From: UBA4093 sp036676455
Lineage (GTDB): Bacteria > Cyanobacteriota > Sericytochromatia > S15B-MN24 > UBA4093
Length of the DNA stretch: 64,000 nucleotides
Assembly: GCA_036676455.1 (NCBI GenBank)
Contig: JAKFCW010000011.1
Coordinates: 62,001 to 126,000 of the forward strand
Direction: 5' to 3'
Of the stretch, positions 29,787 through 38,219 are shown one piece after another. Both the position numbers and the translations under genes were made by a program. Under the pieces are notes generated by a model that searched no databases, was not told where the DNA came from, and saw only the letters and a program-made list of their open reading frames with translations. Each line of letters starts with the position of its first letter. Position 1 is the first letter of the stretch.

Positions 29787-30944
29787 CTAGAGGCGTTGCT
29801 TCAGCCAGGGCACGAGCACGTCGAAGGCCTTGTCCGCCTGAGACTGCCCCGCGCGATCCTTGAACCAGTGGTCCAGGCCCTCCAGGCCAACCAACCGGTG
29901 ATCGGGATGATGCTGGGCGCCCAGCATCACGTCGAACGGCTCGGCCTCCGTCGCGAATGGCGTGTTGGTATCCGCTCGCCCCTGGACCACCAGCACCGGC
30001 GTCCGGATCCGCCGCCATGCCTCTCCGACGGTCTGGTGCCGGAAATGCTGCTGGAACCACCCCGCCGGGTTGCCGTCCCCCGGCACGAGCTCCGCTGGCT
30101 TCAATGCCTCGATCCCGCGCACCCACGCGCCGTAGCGGTGATCCAGCATGGCGAGGTACTCCTCCTTGCTGAGCGCCCCGTCCCGGTTGGCGTCGAACGT
30201 TTTCCAGTCCTTGAAGCCCAGCCCCTGCACGCTCGCGCTCGCGATCTCGGCCGCATCGAGGCGCGCATCGGGGGGCTGCGCATCCGCGAACGTGAAGGCG
30301 CGCTCTCCGTTGCGAACGACGAGCTGCAGTCGGAAGACCTCCTTGAGATTCTGGCGCACCAGGCCCAGCATGACGAAGGCCTTCACCGAGTCCTCCGAGT
30401 TGCCGACCCAGGTCGCGAGCATCGTCCCCTCGCTGTGGCCGACCAGGGCGATGCGCGTCCCGTCCAGCCTCGGATCGGCCTTGACCTTGGCCAGGAGGCT
30501 CCGCAGATCGTCCATCAGGGCGGAGAGGCGCAACGTGCTCCACTGCGCGTTGAGGACCCCGCCGGGATCCGAGACTCCGCGCTTCTGGTACCTCACGAAC
30601 GCAAGGCCCGCCTGAGCGCTGCGCTGGGCCAGATCCGGCAGCGGCAGCACGAAGGCGCTCTGGGTCGCGCTGACCAGCCGGGCGTAGTCCGAATCCCAGT
30701 TCCCCGACCCCCCGATGAAGATCACCACCGGAGGACGCCGTCTCGGGCCTCTAGGAAGCGTGAGCTTGGCCACCAGGGTCAAGCCGTCCCGCGTCTGGAA
30801 GCGGTAATCCTCCTCGCTGAACGCCGCACCACCGGCCACGGCGACAGGCCCCGTCCGCCAGGCGCTCGAGGGACTAGGAGGCGCCGAGCAGGCCGTCAAC
30901 GCGAGCCCGAGGAGCGCGAAGCCGGTGATGGGAATTCGTGGCAT
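29787..30944 (-). CDS. Alpha/beta hydrolase lipoprotein with an inserted EF-hand
   Basis: 385 aa. Lipobox (LALTAC) near residue 19. The hydrolase core shows PPVVIFIGGSGNWDSDY (oxyanion strand), the nucleophile elbow LVGHSEGTML, a late Asp strand (TPVLVVQGRADTNTP) and the catalytic His in VGLEGLDHWFKD. Between nucleophile and Asp strand, near residue 250, is a complete EF-hand loop DANRDGALSKEE (ligands at 1, 3, 5, 7, 9 and 12; Gly at 6). Calcium binding in the cap is likely. GGGGGG precedes the ATG at 30944; the reading frame is open far upstream, but that part overlaps a permease on the same strand. Esterase or peptidase of unknown substrate. Confidence 0.82.
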   Translation of the reverse strand: MPRIPITGFALLGLALTACSAPPSPSSAWRTGPVAVAGGAAFSEEDYRFQTRDGLTLVAKLTLPRGPRRRPPVVIFIGGSGNWDSDYARLVSATQSAFVLPLPDLAQRSAQAGLAFVRYQKRGVSDPGGVLNAQWSTLRLSALMDDLRSLLAKVKADPRLDGTRIALVGHSEGTMLATWVGNSEDSVKAFVMLGLVRQNLKEVFRLQLVVRNGERAFTFADAQPPDARLDAAEIASASVQGLGFKDWKTFDANRDGALSKEEYLAMLDHRYGAWVRGIEALKPAELVPGDGNPAGWFQQHFRHQTVGEAWRRIRTPVLVVQGRADTNTPFATEAEPFDVMLGAQHHPDHRLVGLEGLDHWFKDRAGQSQADKAFDVLVPWLKQRL

Positions 30945-31054
30945 GGCGATCGCCCCCCTGGACGCTTCCCGTCTGCAGGCCCACTCTAGGGGGGCCGGGC
31001 GCAAGAGGAGCCTGGAACTTTGCGACGAAAATCCGGACGTTTTTCGGCCATGGG

Positions 31055-31873
31055 CTAGTCCTTCAAGCCGGTCGTGGCCACGCCCTTGATGAAGTAGCGC
31101 TGGAAGATCACGAAGACCAAGAGCACGGGCAACGTGTTGAACATCGATCCGGCCATGATCAGCGTCCACTTCGTGATGTAGAGCCCCTTGAAGAAATTGA
31201 GGCCGATCGGCAGCGTGAAGACCTCGGGGGAGTTGAGCACGATCAGCGGCCAAGAGAAGGCGTTCCAGCTCCCCATGAAGCTGGTGATCGTGATCGTCGC
31301 GAGGACCGGTCCGCTCAAGGGAACGATCAGCCAGCGAAACATCCCGTAGCGCGACAGCCCGTCGAGCGTGGCGGCCTCTTCCAGCTCGCGCGGCAGGTTC
31401 TTGAGAAACTGAGCCACCAGGAAGGTCCCAGAGGCCAGGCTTCCGACGACACCTGGAATGAGGCCCCAGTAGGTGTTCACCCAGCCCAGGTGAGCGAGCG
31501 TGACGTAATTGGGGATCCAGAGGACCTGGCCGGGGATCATCATCGAGCCGAGAAGCACGAGGAAGAAGGCCTGGCGGCCCGGAAAGGCGATGCGCGCGAG
31601 GGCGAAGCCGCCCATCATGCTCACGAGCACCAGCAGCACGACCGAGACCCCGGCGATGAGCAGGCTGTTGAGGACCCACTGCAGGAACAAGGGCGTCGAG
31701 GTCACAACCTCCAGGTAATTCACCAGGGTGAAGGGACGCGGCCAGAGGCCCGGCGCAAAGGCCTGGCTCGGCTCCTTCAGGGAGGTGAGCAGGGCGAAGA
31801 CGAACGGAAAGACCGAGAAGACGGTGAACGCCATGAGCGCGGAGTAGAGCAGGATCCGCTTGAGGGACGTCAT
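31055..31873 (-). CDS. Carbohydrate ABC transporter permease (MalG-like)
   Basis: 272 aa inner-membrane permease with six TM helices. The ABC-coupling EAA loop is LPRELEEAATLDGLSRYGMFRWLIVPLS. The C-terminal strand (IFQRYFIKGVATTGLKD) is the typical ending of MalG-type subunits. The gene follows the MalF-like partner by 3 bases. Together with the upstream binding protein it imports a sugar or glycerol-phosphate-like solute. No ATPase gene is in this cluster, so a shared MsiK/UgpC-type ATPase encoded elsewhere is expected. Confidence 0.93.
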   Translation of the reverse strand: MTSLKRILLYSALMAFTVFSVFPFVFALLTSLKEPSQAFAPGLWPRPFTLVNYLEVVTSTPLFLQWVLNSLLIAGVSVVLLVLVSMMGGFALARIAFPGRQAFFLVLLGSMMIPGQVLWIPNYVTLAHLGWVNTYWGLIPGVVGSLASGTFLVAQFLKNLPRELEEAATLDGLSRYGMFRWLIVPLSGPVLATITITSFMGSWNAFSWPLIVLNSPEVFTLPIGLNFFKGLYITKWTLIMAGSMFNTLPVLLVFVIFQRYFIKGVATTGLKD

Positions 31874-31876
31874 CCG

Positions 31877-32770
31877 CTACTCTCCCATCAGGCGCTTCTG
31901 GAGCATGGTGGCAAGGAAGATCAGGGTTGCCAGGACGAAGGCGATCGCGCAGGCGAAGCCCATGTTGAAGTGCACGAACGCCTCCGAGTAGAGCAGGTAG
32001 GACATGGTCATCGTGGCCTTCAGCGGCCCGCCGTTGGTCATGATGAAGACCTGGTCGAAGACCTGAAACGCGCCAATCAGGCCCATGGTGATCACGTAGA
32101 AGAAGGACGGCTTCAGCAACGGCAAGGTGACGTACCAGAGCTGGGCCAGCGGCCCCGCCCCGTCGAGGCGCGCGACCTCGTAGAGCGTCTCGGGGATGTC
32201 CTGCAAGCCCGCAAGGAAGACGATCATGAAGAAGCCGGCCGTCGACCAGACGTTCATGGCCATGATCGCCGGCAAGGCCGTATGTAGGTTACCTAGCCAA
32301 TCGACGGGAAAGTCGAGCCCCACGGCCGCGAAGACCCGATCCAGCTCAAGTCTCGCCAGGGCCTGGTTGAGGACACCGTTCTTGAAGAAGAGGGCCATGA
32401 AGATCAGCGAGATGGCCACCGAGCTGGTCACGGAGGGCAGGAAGAAGGCCACGCGAAAGAAGGTCTTGGCCCGGATGCGCTGGTCCATCATGAGGGCCAG
32501 CAGGAAGGCGAGCACGGTCTGGCTGGCGACCACCCCCACCGTGTAAAAGGTCGTGTTGCGCAGGCTGATCCAGAAGTCTCCCTGCCGCAGCAGCATCTGG
32601 TAGTTCGCCAGGCCGATCCAGCGAGGAGGGCTGAAGAGGTCGTAGGCATGAAAGGAAAGCCAGAACGCGTTGAGCAAGGGCCAGAGGACGAAGGCCAGCA
32701 GCAAGACCAGAAAGGGCGCGAGGAAGACCAGCGCCGCCAGCATCTCCGAGAGGTTGCGTCCGAGGTTCAT
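31877..32770 (-). CDS. Carbohydrate ABC transporter permease (MalF-like)
   Basis: 297 aa, six TM helices, N-terminal MNLGRNLSEMLAALVFLAPFL and the EAA-type loop IPETLYEVARLDGAGPLAQLWYVTLPLLKPS. It pairs with the MalG-like subunit as the transmembrane heterodimer. The ATG at 32770 is preceded by GGGGGAG; a GTG two codons earlier is the alternative. It lies 19 bases downstream of the binding-protein gene in one operon. Confidence 0.93.
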   Translation of the reverse strand: MNLGRNLSEMLAALVFLAPFLVLLLAFVLWPLLNAFWLSFHAYDLFSPPRWIGLANYQMLLRQGDFWISLRNTTFYTVGVVASQTVLAFLLALMMDQRIRAKTFFRVAFFLPSVTSSVAISLIFMALFFKNGVLNQALARLELDRVFAAVGLDFPVDWLGNLHTALPAIMAMNVWSTAGFFMIVFLAGLQDIPETLYEVARLDGAGPLAQLWYVTLPLLKPSFFYVITMGLIGAFQVFDQVFIMTNGGPLKATMTMSYLLYSEAFVHFNMGFACAIAFVLATLIFLATMLQKRLMGE

Positions 32771-32789
32771 CCCCACTCCCCCTTTACGC

Positions 32790-34043
32790 CTACAGCTCCA
32801 AGAGCCGATCGATATCTTGGGCTGCGTCCCTAAGGGCCTGAGCAGCGGGTTTGACGCCCAAGAGGACCTCTTGGATGGCGACGCCCAGCCGTTCGTTGAT
32901 GCGCGGGCCTTGGGGACCGAAGTCGTAGGGCTGCGCGTAGGCCGCGGCGTCGAGGATCGGCAGGTACTCGGGGTGCTTCGCGACGTACTGCCGGCTGATA
33001 GCCGTGCGACTGGGCAGCGCGAAGGTGATCTGGGCTTGCGCCTCCGGGCTGGTCAGGTACTCGATGAGCTTCCAGGCGGCCGAGGCGTGCTTAGAGCTTT
33101 GGGGGATGACGTAGGCGACGGTGAAGAGGAAGTTGCTGCGGCCCGCGGGGCCCTTGGGCAGCTGGGAAACCCCGTAGGGAAGCTCGGGGAAGGTGGTCTG
33201 GAGGTAGGGAGTCAGCCAGGACCCTTCGAAAGCCATGGCGGCGTCCTGGCGACCGAAGGCGTCCCCGGACCAGCTGCTGCCCACCTCCGAAGGAAAGATG
33301 GCCGCGTGGTCGACGAGCTTGAGGCCGGCATAGAACTCGAGGGCCCGGATGCCTTCCGGGCTGGCGATCGCGCACTTGCCATCGGGCCCGAAGAGGCTGG
33401 CGCCGAACATGACGGCGATCGGCAAGAAGCGATCGGCGGTGTCCGGAGCCAGGGCGAAGCCGACCTGCGTCCGGCGCTCGGTCTTGCGGGTCAGCGAGAC
33501 GGCAGCTTGGCGGAAGCGCGCGAGATCCCAGGTGGCGTCCGGATAGGCGATCCCGGCGCGATCGAAGCTGTCGCGGTTGTAGTAGAGGCCCAGGGTGTTG
33601 AAGTCCTTGGGAATGCCGTAGATCGTCTCTCCGTCGCTGAAGGCCGCGAGCAGGGACGCGATGAAGTCGCCCGGATCGGTCGAGGAGGTCGCGATCAGGT
33701 CGTTGAGCGCTCGCAGGACCTTGTTTTTGGCCAGGAAGGGCTTGAAGTAGAGGATGTCGAGGTAGAGGACGTCCGGAGCGGTTCCGCTGGCCAGCATGGT
33801 CATGACCTTGGGGTAGTAGGCGCCGGGAACGGGCTCGTAGCGCGCGTGGATCTCGGCTTGCGAGCGGTTGAAGTCCCCGACCAGCTTCTGCATCAGCTCG
33901 GTCTCGGCGGGGTTGCCCGCATAGCCCGAGAAGCGGATGGAGATCTTGCCCTCGGCGTCAGGCTCTTGGGGACGGCAAGCCAGCAAGCCTCCAGCAAGCG
34001 TGACGAGGGAAAGCAAGATTCGGAAGCCGACGAGTGGTGCCAT
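32790..34043 (-). CDS. Sugar ABC transporter substrate-binding lipoprotein
   Basis: 417 aa extracellular solute-binding protein of family 1 (MalE/UgpB type). Lipobox LAGGLLAC near residue 23, then ISIRFSGYAGNPAETELMQKL, the family pattern of strand then helix, YYPKVMTMLASGTAPDVLYLD, and the late GVSQLPKGP ... FPSEVGSSW regions. First gene of a binding protein-permease-permease operon. The ATG at 34043 has GAGG four bases upstream; the open frame extends further but the signal peptide begins here. The ligand cannot be deduced. Confidence 0.92.
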   Translation of the reverse strand: MAPLVGFRILLSLVTLAGGLLACRPQEPDAEGKISIRFSGYAGNPAETELMQKLVGDFNRSQAEIHARYEPVPGAYYPKVMTMLASGTAPDVLYLDILYFKPFLAKNKVLRALNDLIATSSTDPGDFIASLLAAFSDGETIYGIPKDFNTLGLYYNRDSFDRAGIAYPDATWDLARFRQAAVSLTRKTERRTQVGFALAPDTADRFLPIAVMFGASLFGPDGKCAIASPEGIRALEFYAGLKLVDHAAIFPSEVGSSWSGDAFGRQDAAMAFEGSWLTPYLQTTFPELPYGVSQLPKGPAGRSNFLFTVAYVIPQSSKHASAAWKLIEYLTSPEAQAQITFALPSRTAISRQYVAKHPEYLPILDAAAYAQPYDFGPQGPRINERLGVAIQEVLLGVKPAAQALRDAAQDIDRLLEL

Positions 34044-34186
34044 GGGACCTCGACACGGCGCATGCGCCAGACGCTCACCATGCAAACGCCCTGACGTTAC
34101 CACGCCGACTTGGCACCCGGAAGACCGCCCCGGAGAAATTCCCCCTCCCGGACGCCCGGAGCGCAGCCTTGCTGGACTCCTTCGAA

Positions 34187-34215
34187 ATTGTAACGGTATA
34201 TTAATGACGCGACAA
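34187..34215 (-). promoter_or_regulatory. Promoter of the sugar ABC operon
   Basis: On the minus strand TTGTCG (complement 34210-34215), a 17-base spacer, then TACAAT (34187-34192). It leaves a leader of about 140 bases before the binding-protein start at 34043. It lies in the 316-base divergent gap 34044-34359, which holds no gene. Confidence 0.55.
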
Positions 34216-34259
34216 ACTGCCCGCTTGCCTCGGCAGCGCTGGTTTCATCGATCAAGTTA

Positions 34260-34293
34260 TTGACACTAGCTAAATTTAGAGCTATTCTAAATT
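34260..34293 (+). promoter_or_regulatory. ahpC promoter with overlapping PerR/Fur-like operator
   Basis: TTGACA (34260-34265), exactly 17 bases, then TATTCT (34283-34288) form a strong sigma-70-type promoter. Its -10 is embedded in AATTTAGA-gctat-TCTAAATT (34273-34293), a perfect 8-bp inverted repeat. Read as 7-1-7 (34276-34290) it resembles PerR/Fur-family boxes. Peroxide-responsive repression of ahpC-ahpF is the inference. Confidence 0.65.
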
Positions 34294-34359
34294 CAGTCGG
34301 GAGCGTCGTCCCTCGGCGCGCCCCCCGTAGTCCCCCCTTCCACCAGAGGAGAAACCTGG

Positions 34360-34929
34360 ATGAACACGAGCCTGATCAACACCGAGATCCTTCCCTTCAC
34401 GGCCAAGGCCTACCACAACGGCAAGTTCGTGGATGTCTCCAACGAGGACCTGAAGGGCAAGTGGTCCGTGGTCTTCTTCTATCCCGCCGACTTCACCTTC
34501 GTCTGCCCCACCGAGCTGGGCGACCTCGCCGACCACTACGCCGAGTTCCAGAAGCTGGGCGTCGAGATCTACGCGGTCTCGACCGACACCCACTTCACCC
34601 ACAAGGCCTGGCATGACACTTCGGACACCATCAAGAAGCTCCAGTTCCCCATGGTCGGCGACCCCACCGGCAAGATCTCGCGCAACTTCGGCGTGATGAT
34701 CGAGGACGAGGGCATCGCCGAGCGCGGCACCTTCGTCATGGATCCCTCCGGCAAGATCCAGCTCGTCGAGATCAACGCCGGCGGCATCGGCCGCAACGCC
34801 CAGGAGCTGATCCGCAAGATCAAGGCTGCGCAGTACGTCGCCTCGCACCCCGGCGAGGTCTGCCCCGCCAAGTGGGAAGCCGGTCAGGCCACCCTGGCCC
34901 CGTCCCTCGAACTGGTCGGCAAGATCTAA
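34360..34929 (+). CDS. ahpC: Alkyl hydroperoxide reductase subunit C (2-Cys peroxiredoxin)
   Basis: 189 aa, the standard AhpC length. The peroxidatic Cys is in FFYPADFTFVCPTELGD (near residue 50) and the resolving Cys in SHPGEVCPAKWE (near 168). It reduces H2O2, organic peroxides and peroxynitrite in the cytoplasm and is recycled by AhpF, encoded 93 bases downstream. AGAGGAGAAA precedes the ATG. The promoter carries a PerR-like palindrome. Confidence 0.98.
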   Translation: MNTSLINTEILPFTAKAYHNGKFVDVSNEDLKGKWSVVFFYPADFTFVCPTELGDLADHYAEFQKLGVEIYAVSTDTHFTHKAWHDTSDTIKKLQFPMVGDPTGKISRNFGVMIEDEGIAERGTFVMDPSGKIQLVEINAGGIGRNAQELIRKIKAAQYVASHPGEVCPAKWEAGQATLAPSLELVGKI

Positions 34930-34941
34930 ACCCGAAACCCA

Positions 34942-34970
34942 CCCCCGCCCGGACTCCGTCCGGGCGGGGG
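34942..34970 (+). promoter_or_regulatory. Stem-loop between ahpC and ahpF
   Basis: A 13-bp perfect G/C stem (34942-34954 with 34958-34970) with a 3-base loop and no T run lies 13 bases after ahpC. It is more likely an mRNA-stabilising or attenuating hairpin that sets the ahpC:ahpF ratio than a full terminator. Confidence 0.5.
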
Positions 34971-35022
34971 GTTCCCCCCGGGGAACGGCGCCCCATGACC
35001 CCATCGAAGGGAGGAGAACCCG

Positions 35023-36585
35023 ATGCTCGACGATTCCATCAAGGCCCAACTGGCCGCCTACCTTGAAAAACTTCAGCAGCCTATCGAGCTCGTCGCGTCG
35101 CTCGACGACAGCGACACCGCGCGCCAGATGAAAGCCCTGCTGGCCGACATCGCCTCCCTTTCACCCAAAGTGAGCGTCCGCGAGAACGGCAATGAGACCC
35201 GCCGTCCCACCTTCACCGTGGGCCGCCCCGGAGAGCCCGGCCGGGTTCACTTCGCCGGCCTGCCCATGGGCCACGAGTTCACCTCGCTGGTCCTGGCCCT
35301 CCTGCAAACCGGCGGACACCCCCCCAAGGTCGAGGCCGAGACCCTCGAGCAGATCAAGGCCCTTTCGGGCACGTTCCGCTTCGAGACCTTCGCCTCGCTG
35401 ACGTGCCACAACTGCCCGGACGTGGTCCAGGCGCTCAACCTGATGGCCATCCTCAATCCCAACGTCGACAGCGTGATGATCGAGGGGGGCGCCAACCAGG
35501 ACGAGGTGAAAGCCCGCGAGATCATGGCCGTTCCGACGGTCTTCCTGAACGGCGAGCCCTTCGGACAAGGCCGCATGAGCCTCGAGGAGATCCTCGCCAA
35601 GGTCGACACCGGCGCCGCCGCACGCGACGCCGAGAAGCTCAACGCCAAGGAGCCCTACGACGTCCTCGTGGTCGGCGGTGGGCCAGCCGGTGCCTCGGCA
35701 GCCATCTACGCGGCACGCAAGGGCATCCGCACGGGAATCGTGGCCGAGCGCTTCGGAGGCCAGTTGCTGGATACCGTCGCCATCGAGAACTTCATCTCGG
35801 TCAAGCACACCGAGGGTCCGCAGCTGACGGCCGCGCTGGAGCAGCATGTCCTGGAGTACAACGTCGACGTCATGCGCATGCAGCGCGCCGAGGAGCTGAT
35901 CCCCGGCGACCTCCTGCACCAGGTCAGGCTCGCCAACGGCGCCGTCCTGAAGGCGCGCTCGGTCATCATCTCCACCGGCGCCCGCTGGCGCGAGATGAAC
36001 GTGCCCGGCGAGACCCAGTACAAGACCAAGGGCGTCACCTTCTGCCCTCACTGCGACGGCCCGCTCTTCGCGGGCAAGCGCGTGGCGGTCATCGGCGGAG
36101 GCAACTCGGGCGTGGAGGCGGCCATCGACCTGGCCGGCATCGTCTCGCACGTCACGCTGATCGAGTTCGACAGCAAGCTGCGCGCCGATGCGGTGCTGCA
36201 GCGCAAGCTGGAAAGTCTGCCGAACGCCACGATCCTCCTGAACGCTCAGACCACCGAGGTCCTAGGAGACGGCAGCAAGGTGACCGGCCTGGCCTACACG
36301 GATCGCGTCAGCGGCGACGCCCATCAACTCGAGCTGGAAGGCATCTTCGTCCAGATCGGCCTCTTGCCGAACACCTCCTGGCTGAAGGGCACGTTGAACC
36401 TCTCGAACCGCGGCGAGATCGAGATCGACGCGCGGGGCCAGACCTCGGTGCCCGGCGTCTTCGCGGCCGGCGACTGCACCACGGTCCCCTACAAGCAGAT
36501 CGTCATCGCCATGGGCGAAGGCTCCAAGGCCAGCCTCTCGGCCTTCGATCACCTGATCCGCACCTCGGCTCCCTTGCCCGTCTAA
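35023..36585 (+). CDS. ahpF: Alkyl hydroperoxide reductase subunit F (NAD(P)H-dependent)
   Basis: 520 aa flavoprotein that reduces AhpC. The N-terminal double-thioredoxin domain has the redox pair CHNCPDV near residue 128. The thioredoxin-reductase part follows: FAD motif VLVVGGGPAGASAAIYAARKG, active-site disulfide CPHCDGPLFAG near residue 345, the NAD motif VAVIGGGNSGVEAAIDLAG, and GVFAAGDCTTVPYKQIVIAMGEG near the end. The length and order match AhpF exactly. GGGAGGAGAA lies before the ATG. It is cotranscribed with ahpC and followed by a terminator. Confidence 0.98.
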   Translation: MLDDSIKAQLAAYLEKLQQPIELVASLDDSDTARQMKALLADIASLSPKVSVRENGNETRRPTFTVGRPGEPGRVHFAGLPMGHEFTSLVLALLQTGGHPPKVEAETLEQIKALSGTFRFETFASLTCHNCPDVVQALNLMAILNPNVDSVMIEGGANQDEVKAREIMAVPTVFLNGEPFGQGRMSLEEILAKVDTGAAARDAEKLNAKEPYDVLVVGGGPAGASAAIYAARKGIRTGIVAERFGGQLLDTVAIENFISVKHTEGPQLTAALEQHVLEYNVDVMRMQRAEELIPGDLLHQVRLANGAVLKARSVIISTGARWREMNVPGETQYKTKGVTFCPHCDGPLFAGKRVAVIGGGNSGVEAAIDLAGIVSHVTLIEFDSKLRADAVLQRKLESLPNATILLNAQTTEVLGDGSKVTGLAYTDRVSGDAHQLELEGIFVQIGLLPNTSWLKGTLNLSNRGEIEIDARGQTSVPGVFAAGDCTTVPYKQIVIAMGEGSKASLSAFDHLIRTSAPLPV

Positions 36586-36600
36586 CGCCAACTCGGCAAA

Positions 36601-36636
36601 CGTCGGCCCCGCCCATCCAGGCAGGGCCGACGTTTT
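36601..36636 (+). terminator. Terminator of ahpC-ahpF
   Basis: CGTCGGCCC (36601-36609) pairs with GGGCCGACG (36624-36632), followed by TTTT, 15 bases after the ahpF stop. Confidence 0.88.
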
Positions 36637-36744
36637 GCGTGGCGACACAAAATCATTCAATCGACTGTTGTTCTGTAGGCAATACTTTCAGGTGTACGCT
36701 AAGCCCAGGATCGTTCGTTCACGGGATTTCCAGGAGGGACCAAC

Positions 36745-36879
36745 GTGTTAGAGCAAGCAACGGCACTGGTGGCCACGTACACCACGGCCATCATGGTGGC
36801 CATCGCGATGATCGGCATCGTCACGGCGACGATCTGGACGCTCATCGCCAAGAAGCGCAACGCCCCCCCGTCCGCTTGA
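36745..36879 (+). CDS. Small single-pass membrane protein (44 aa), unknown function
   Basis: A short gene starting at GTG 36745 with a near-perfect AGGAGGG six bases upstream and ending in TGA at 36879. The protein begins MLEQATALVATYTTAIMVAI, continues with a strongly hydrophobic helix (MVAIAMIGIVTATIWTLIA) and finishes in a basic cytoplasmic tail (KKRNAPPSA). It stands alone between the ahpF terminator and the ribD leader, with its own downstream hairpins. Size and topology resemble small subunits or regulators of membrane complexes, but I recognise no family. Confidence 0.65.
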   Translation: MLEQATALVATYTTAIMVAIAMIGIVTATIWTLIAKKRNAPPSA

Positions 36880-36924
36880 GTCCCCGAGGGGGCTGTCCCC
36901 TCGGGGGCTGTCCCCGAGGGGGCT
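36880..36924 (+). repeat. Three tandem 15-base G/C units
   Basis: GTCCCCGAGGGGGCT, GTCCCCTCGGGGGCT and GTCCCCGAGGGGGCT follow directly on the small gene's stop codon. Each is a mini-palindrome, and the middle one has its 3-base centre inverted. The function is unknown; replication slippage is a simple origin. Confidence 0.8.
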
Positions 36925-36943
36925 GGTAAGCGCGTTTCACCCG

Positions 36944-36976
36944 GCAGAGGCCCCGAGCGATGCTCGGGGCCTCTGC
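36944..36976 (+). terminator. Terminator-like hairpin
   Basis: A perfect 15-bp stem (36944-36958 with 36962-36976) with loop GAT, but no clear T run. It separates the small membrane protein from ribD. Confidence 0.7.
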
Positions 36977-37006
36977 GTGCAGCCCCTACAGCCGGCGGAC
37001 TCACGG

Positions 37007-37064
37007 TTGACGACCGTTGCCCGTTCGCGTAGGCTAGATTACGCGGCTAATATTCGACGTAGAA
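37007..37064 (+). promoter_or_regulatory. ribD promoter and shared riboflavin-gene motif
   Basis: TTGACG (37007-37012), a 17-base spacer, and TAGGCT (37030-37035) give a plausible promoter. Downstream, ATATTCGACGTAGAA (37050-37064) recurs exactly, in the same orientation relative to the gene, upstream of ribA (38960-38974). It is 41 bases before the ribD start. No FMN riboswitch core is visible. Confidence 0.55.
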
Positions 37065-37105
37065 CAAATCACCCCCCCGCGACAGGCTGCGGAAAGGCTG
37101 GACCC

Positions 37106-38194
37106 ATGACCGATCTCGAGTGGATGATGCGCGCGCTGGAACTCGCCAAGCAGGGATCCGGCTGGGTTCACCCCAACCCGCTGGTGGGCGCTGTGCTCGT
37201 CAAGGATGGAGAGCTGGTCGCCGAGGGGTTCCATCGTCGCGTGGGCGGCCCCCATGCCGAGATCGAGGCCCTGCGAGCGGCGGGCGATCGCGCCCGCGGC
37301 GCCACGGCCTACGTCACGCTCGAGCCCTGCAACCACCATGGGCGCACGGGCCCGTGCACCCAGGCGCTCATCCAGGCGGGCGTCGCGCGTGTGGTCTACG
37401 CCGCCGAGGACCCCAATCCCCTCACGGCCTCCCAGGCCAAGGCCGTCCTCGTCGAGGCCGGCATCGAGGTCTCCGGCGGCGTGCTCACCGAGGAGGCAGC
37501 GCGGCTCAACGAGGCCTTCAACACGTTCATCACCCGGCGCACGCCGTTCGTCACCATGAAGATGGCCATGAGCATGGACGGCAAGATCGCGCTGGCCACG
37601 GGCGAGAGCAAGTGGATCAGCGGGGCGGTTTCCCGCGAGTACGTGCAGAGGCTGAGAGCCGACGCCGCCGGGGTCATGGTGGGCATCGGCACCGTCCTCG
37701 CGGACGATCCCCGGCTGGATGCCCGGATCGCGGGAGCACACCAGCCCGTTCGCATCCTCGTCGACCGGGACGCGCAGACGCCGCCGACGGCCCGGCTGTT
37801 CGGCATCGACTCGCCCGTGCTGATCGCGGTCTCGCCAGACGCTCCGGAGGATCGGCGGCAGGCCTTGAGCGCCGCCGGCGCGACGCTGATCGACGTGCCG
37901 GTTCTGGCGAACGGCCACCTCGATTTGCAGGCCCTCATGGTCGCGCTGGGCCAGCGTGAGATCTCCAGCATCCTGCTCGAAGGCGGCGGCGGCCTCAACG
38001 CCTCGGCGCTGGCCCAGGGCATCGTCGACAAGCTGGTCTGGTTCGTGGCTCCGAAGCTGATTGGCGGCGCGCATAGCCTGACCCCGCTGGAAGGGCCGGA
38101 TCCCGCCTCGCTGGCGGATGCGACGCCGCTTTATCGGCTTTGCTGCTATCCCAGTGGCGACGATCTGCGCTTGGAAGCGTATCTGCGCCCCTGA
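37106..38194 (+). CDS. ribD: Bifunctional riboflavin biosynthesis protein RibD (deaminase/reductase)
   Basis: 362 aa. The N-terminal cytidine-deaminase-like domain (1-145) has the zinc site GGPHAEIEAL and PCNHHGRTGPCTQAL, removing the amino group from the first pyrimidine intermediate. The C-terminal NADPH-dependent reductase domain (about 150-362) has VTMKMAMSMDGKIA, LRADAAGVMVGIGTVLADDP and LLEGGGGLNASAL. The ATG at 37106 follows GGAAAGG at eight bases. It is convergent with ribA rather than in an operon with it, but both leaders share a 15-nt motif. Confidence 0.96.
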   Translation: MTDLEWMMRALELAKQGSGWVHPNPLVGAVLVKDGELVAEGFHRRVGGPHAEIEALRAAGDRARGATAYVTLEPCNHHGRTGPCTQALIQAGVARVVYAAEDPNPLTASQAKAVLVEAGIEVSGGVLTEEAARLNEAFNTFITRRTPFVTMKMAMSMDGKIALATGESKWISGAVSREYVQRLRADAAGVMVGIGTVLADDPRLDARIAGAHQPVRILVDRDAQTPPTARLFGIDSPVLIAVSPDAPEDRRQALSAAGATLIDVPVLANGHLDLQALMVALGQREISSILLEGGGGLNASALAQGIVDKLVWFVAPKLIGGAHSLTPLEGPDPASLADATPLYRLCCYPSGDDLRLEAYLRP

Positions 38195-38219
38195 GCGCGC
38201 GTCGGCGTCGCCCCGGGTT

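Noticed and set aside
36977..37105. FMN riboswitch upstream of ribD
   Set aside because: The conserved RFN core (AGGGGCGGGGTGAAA-type block and its partners) is absent, and the leader is short.
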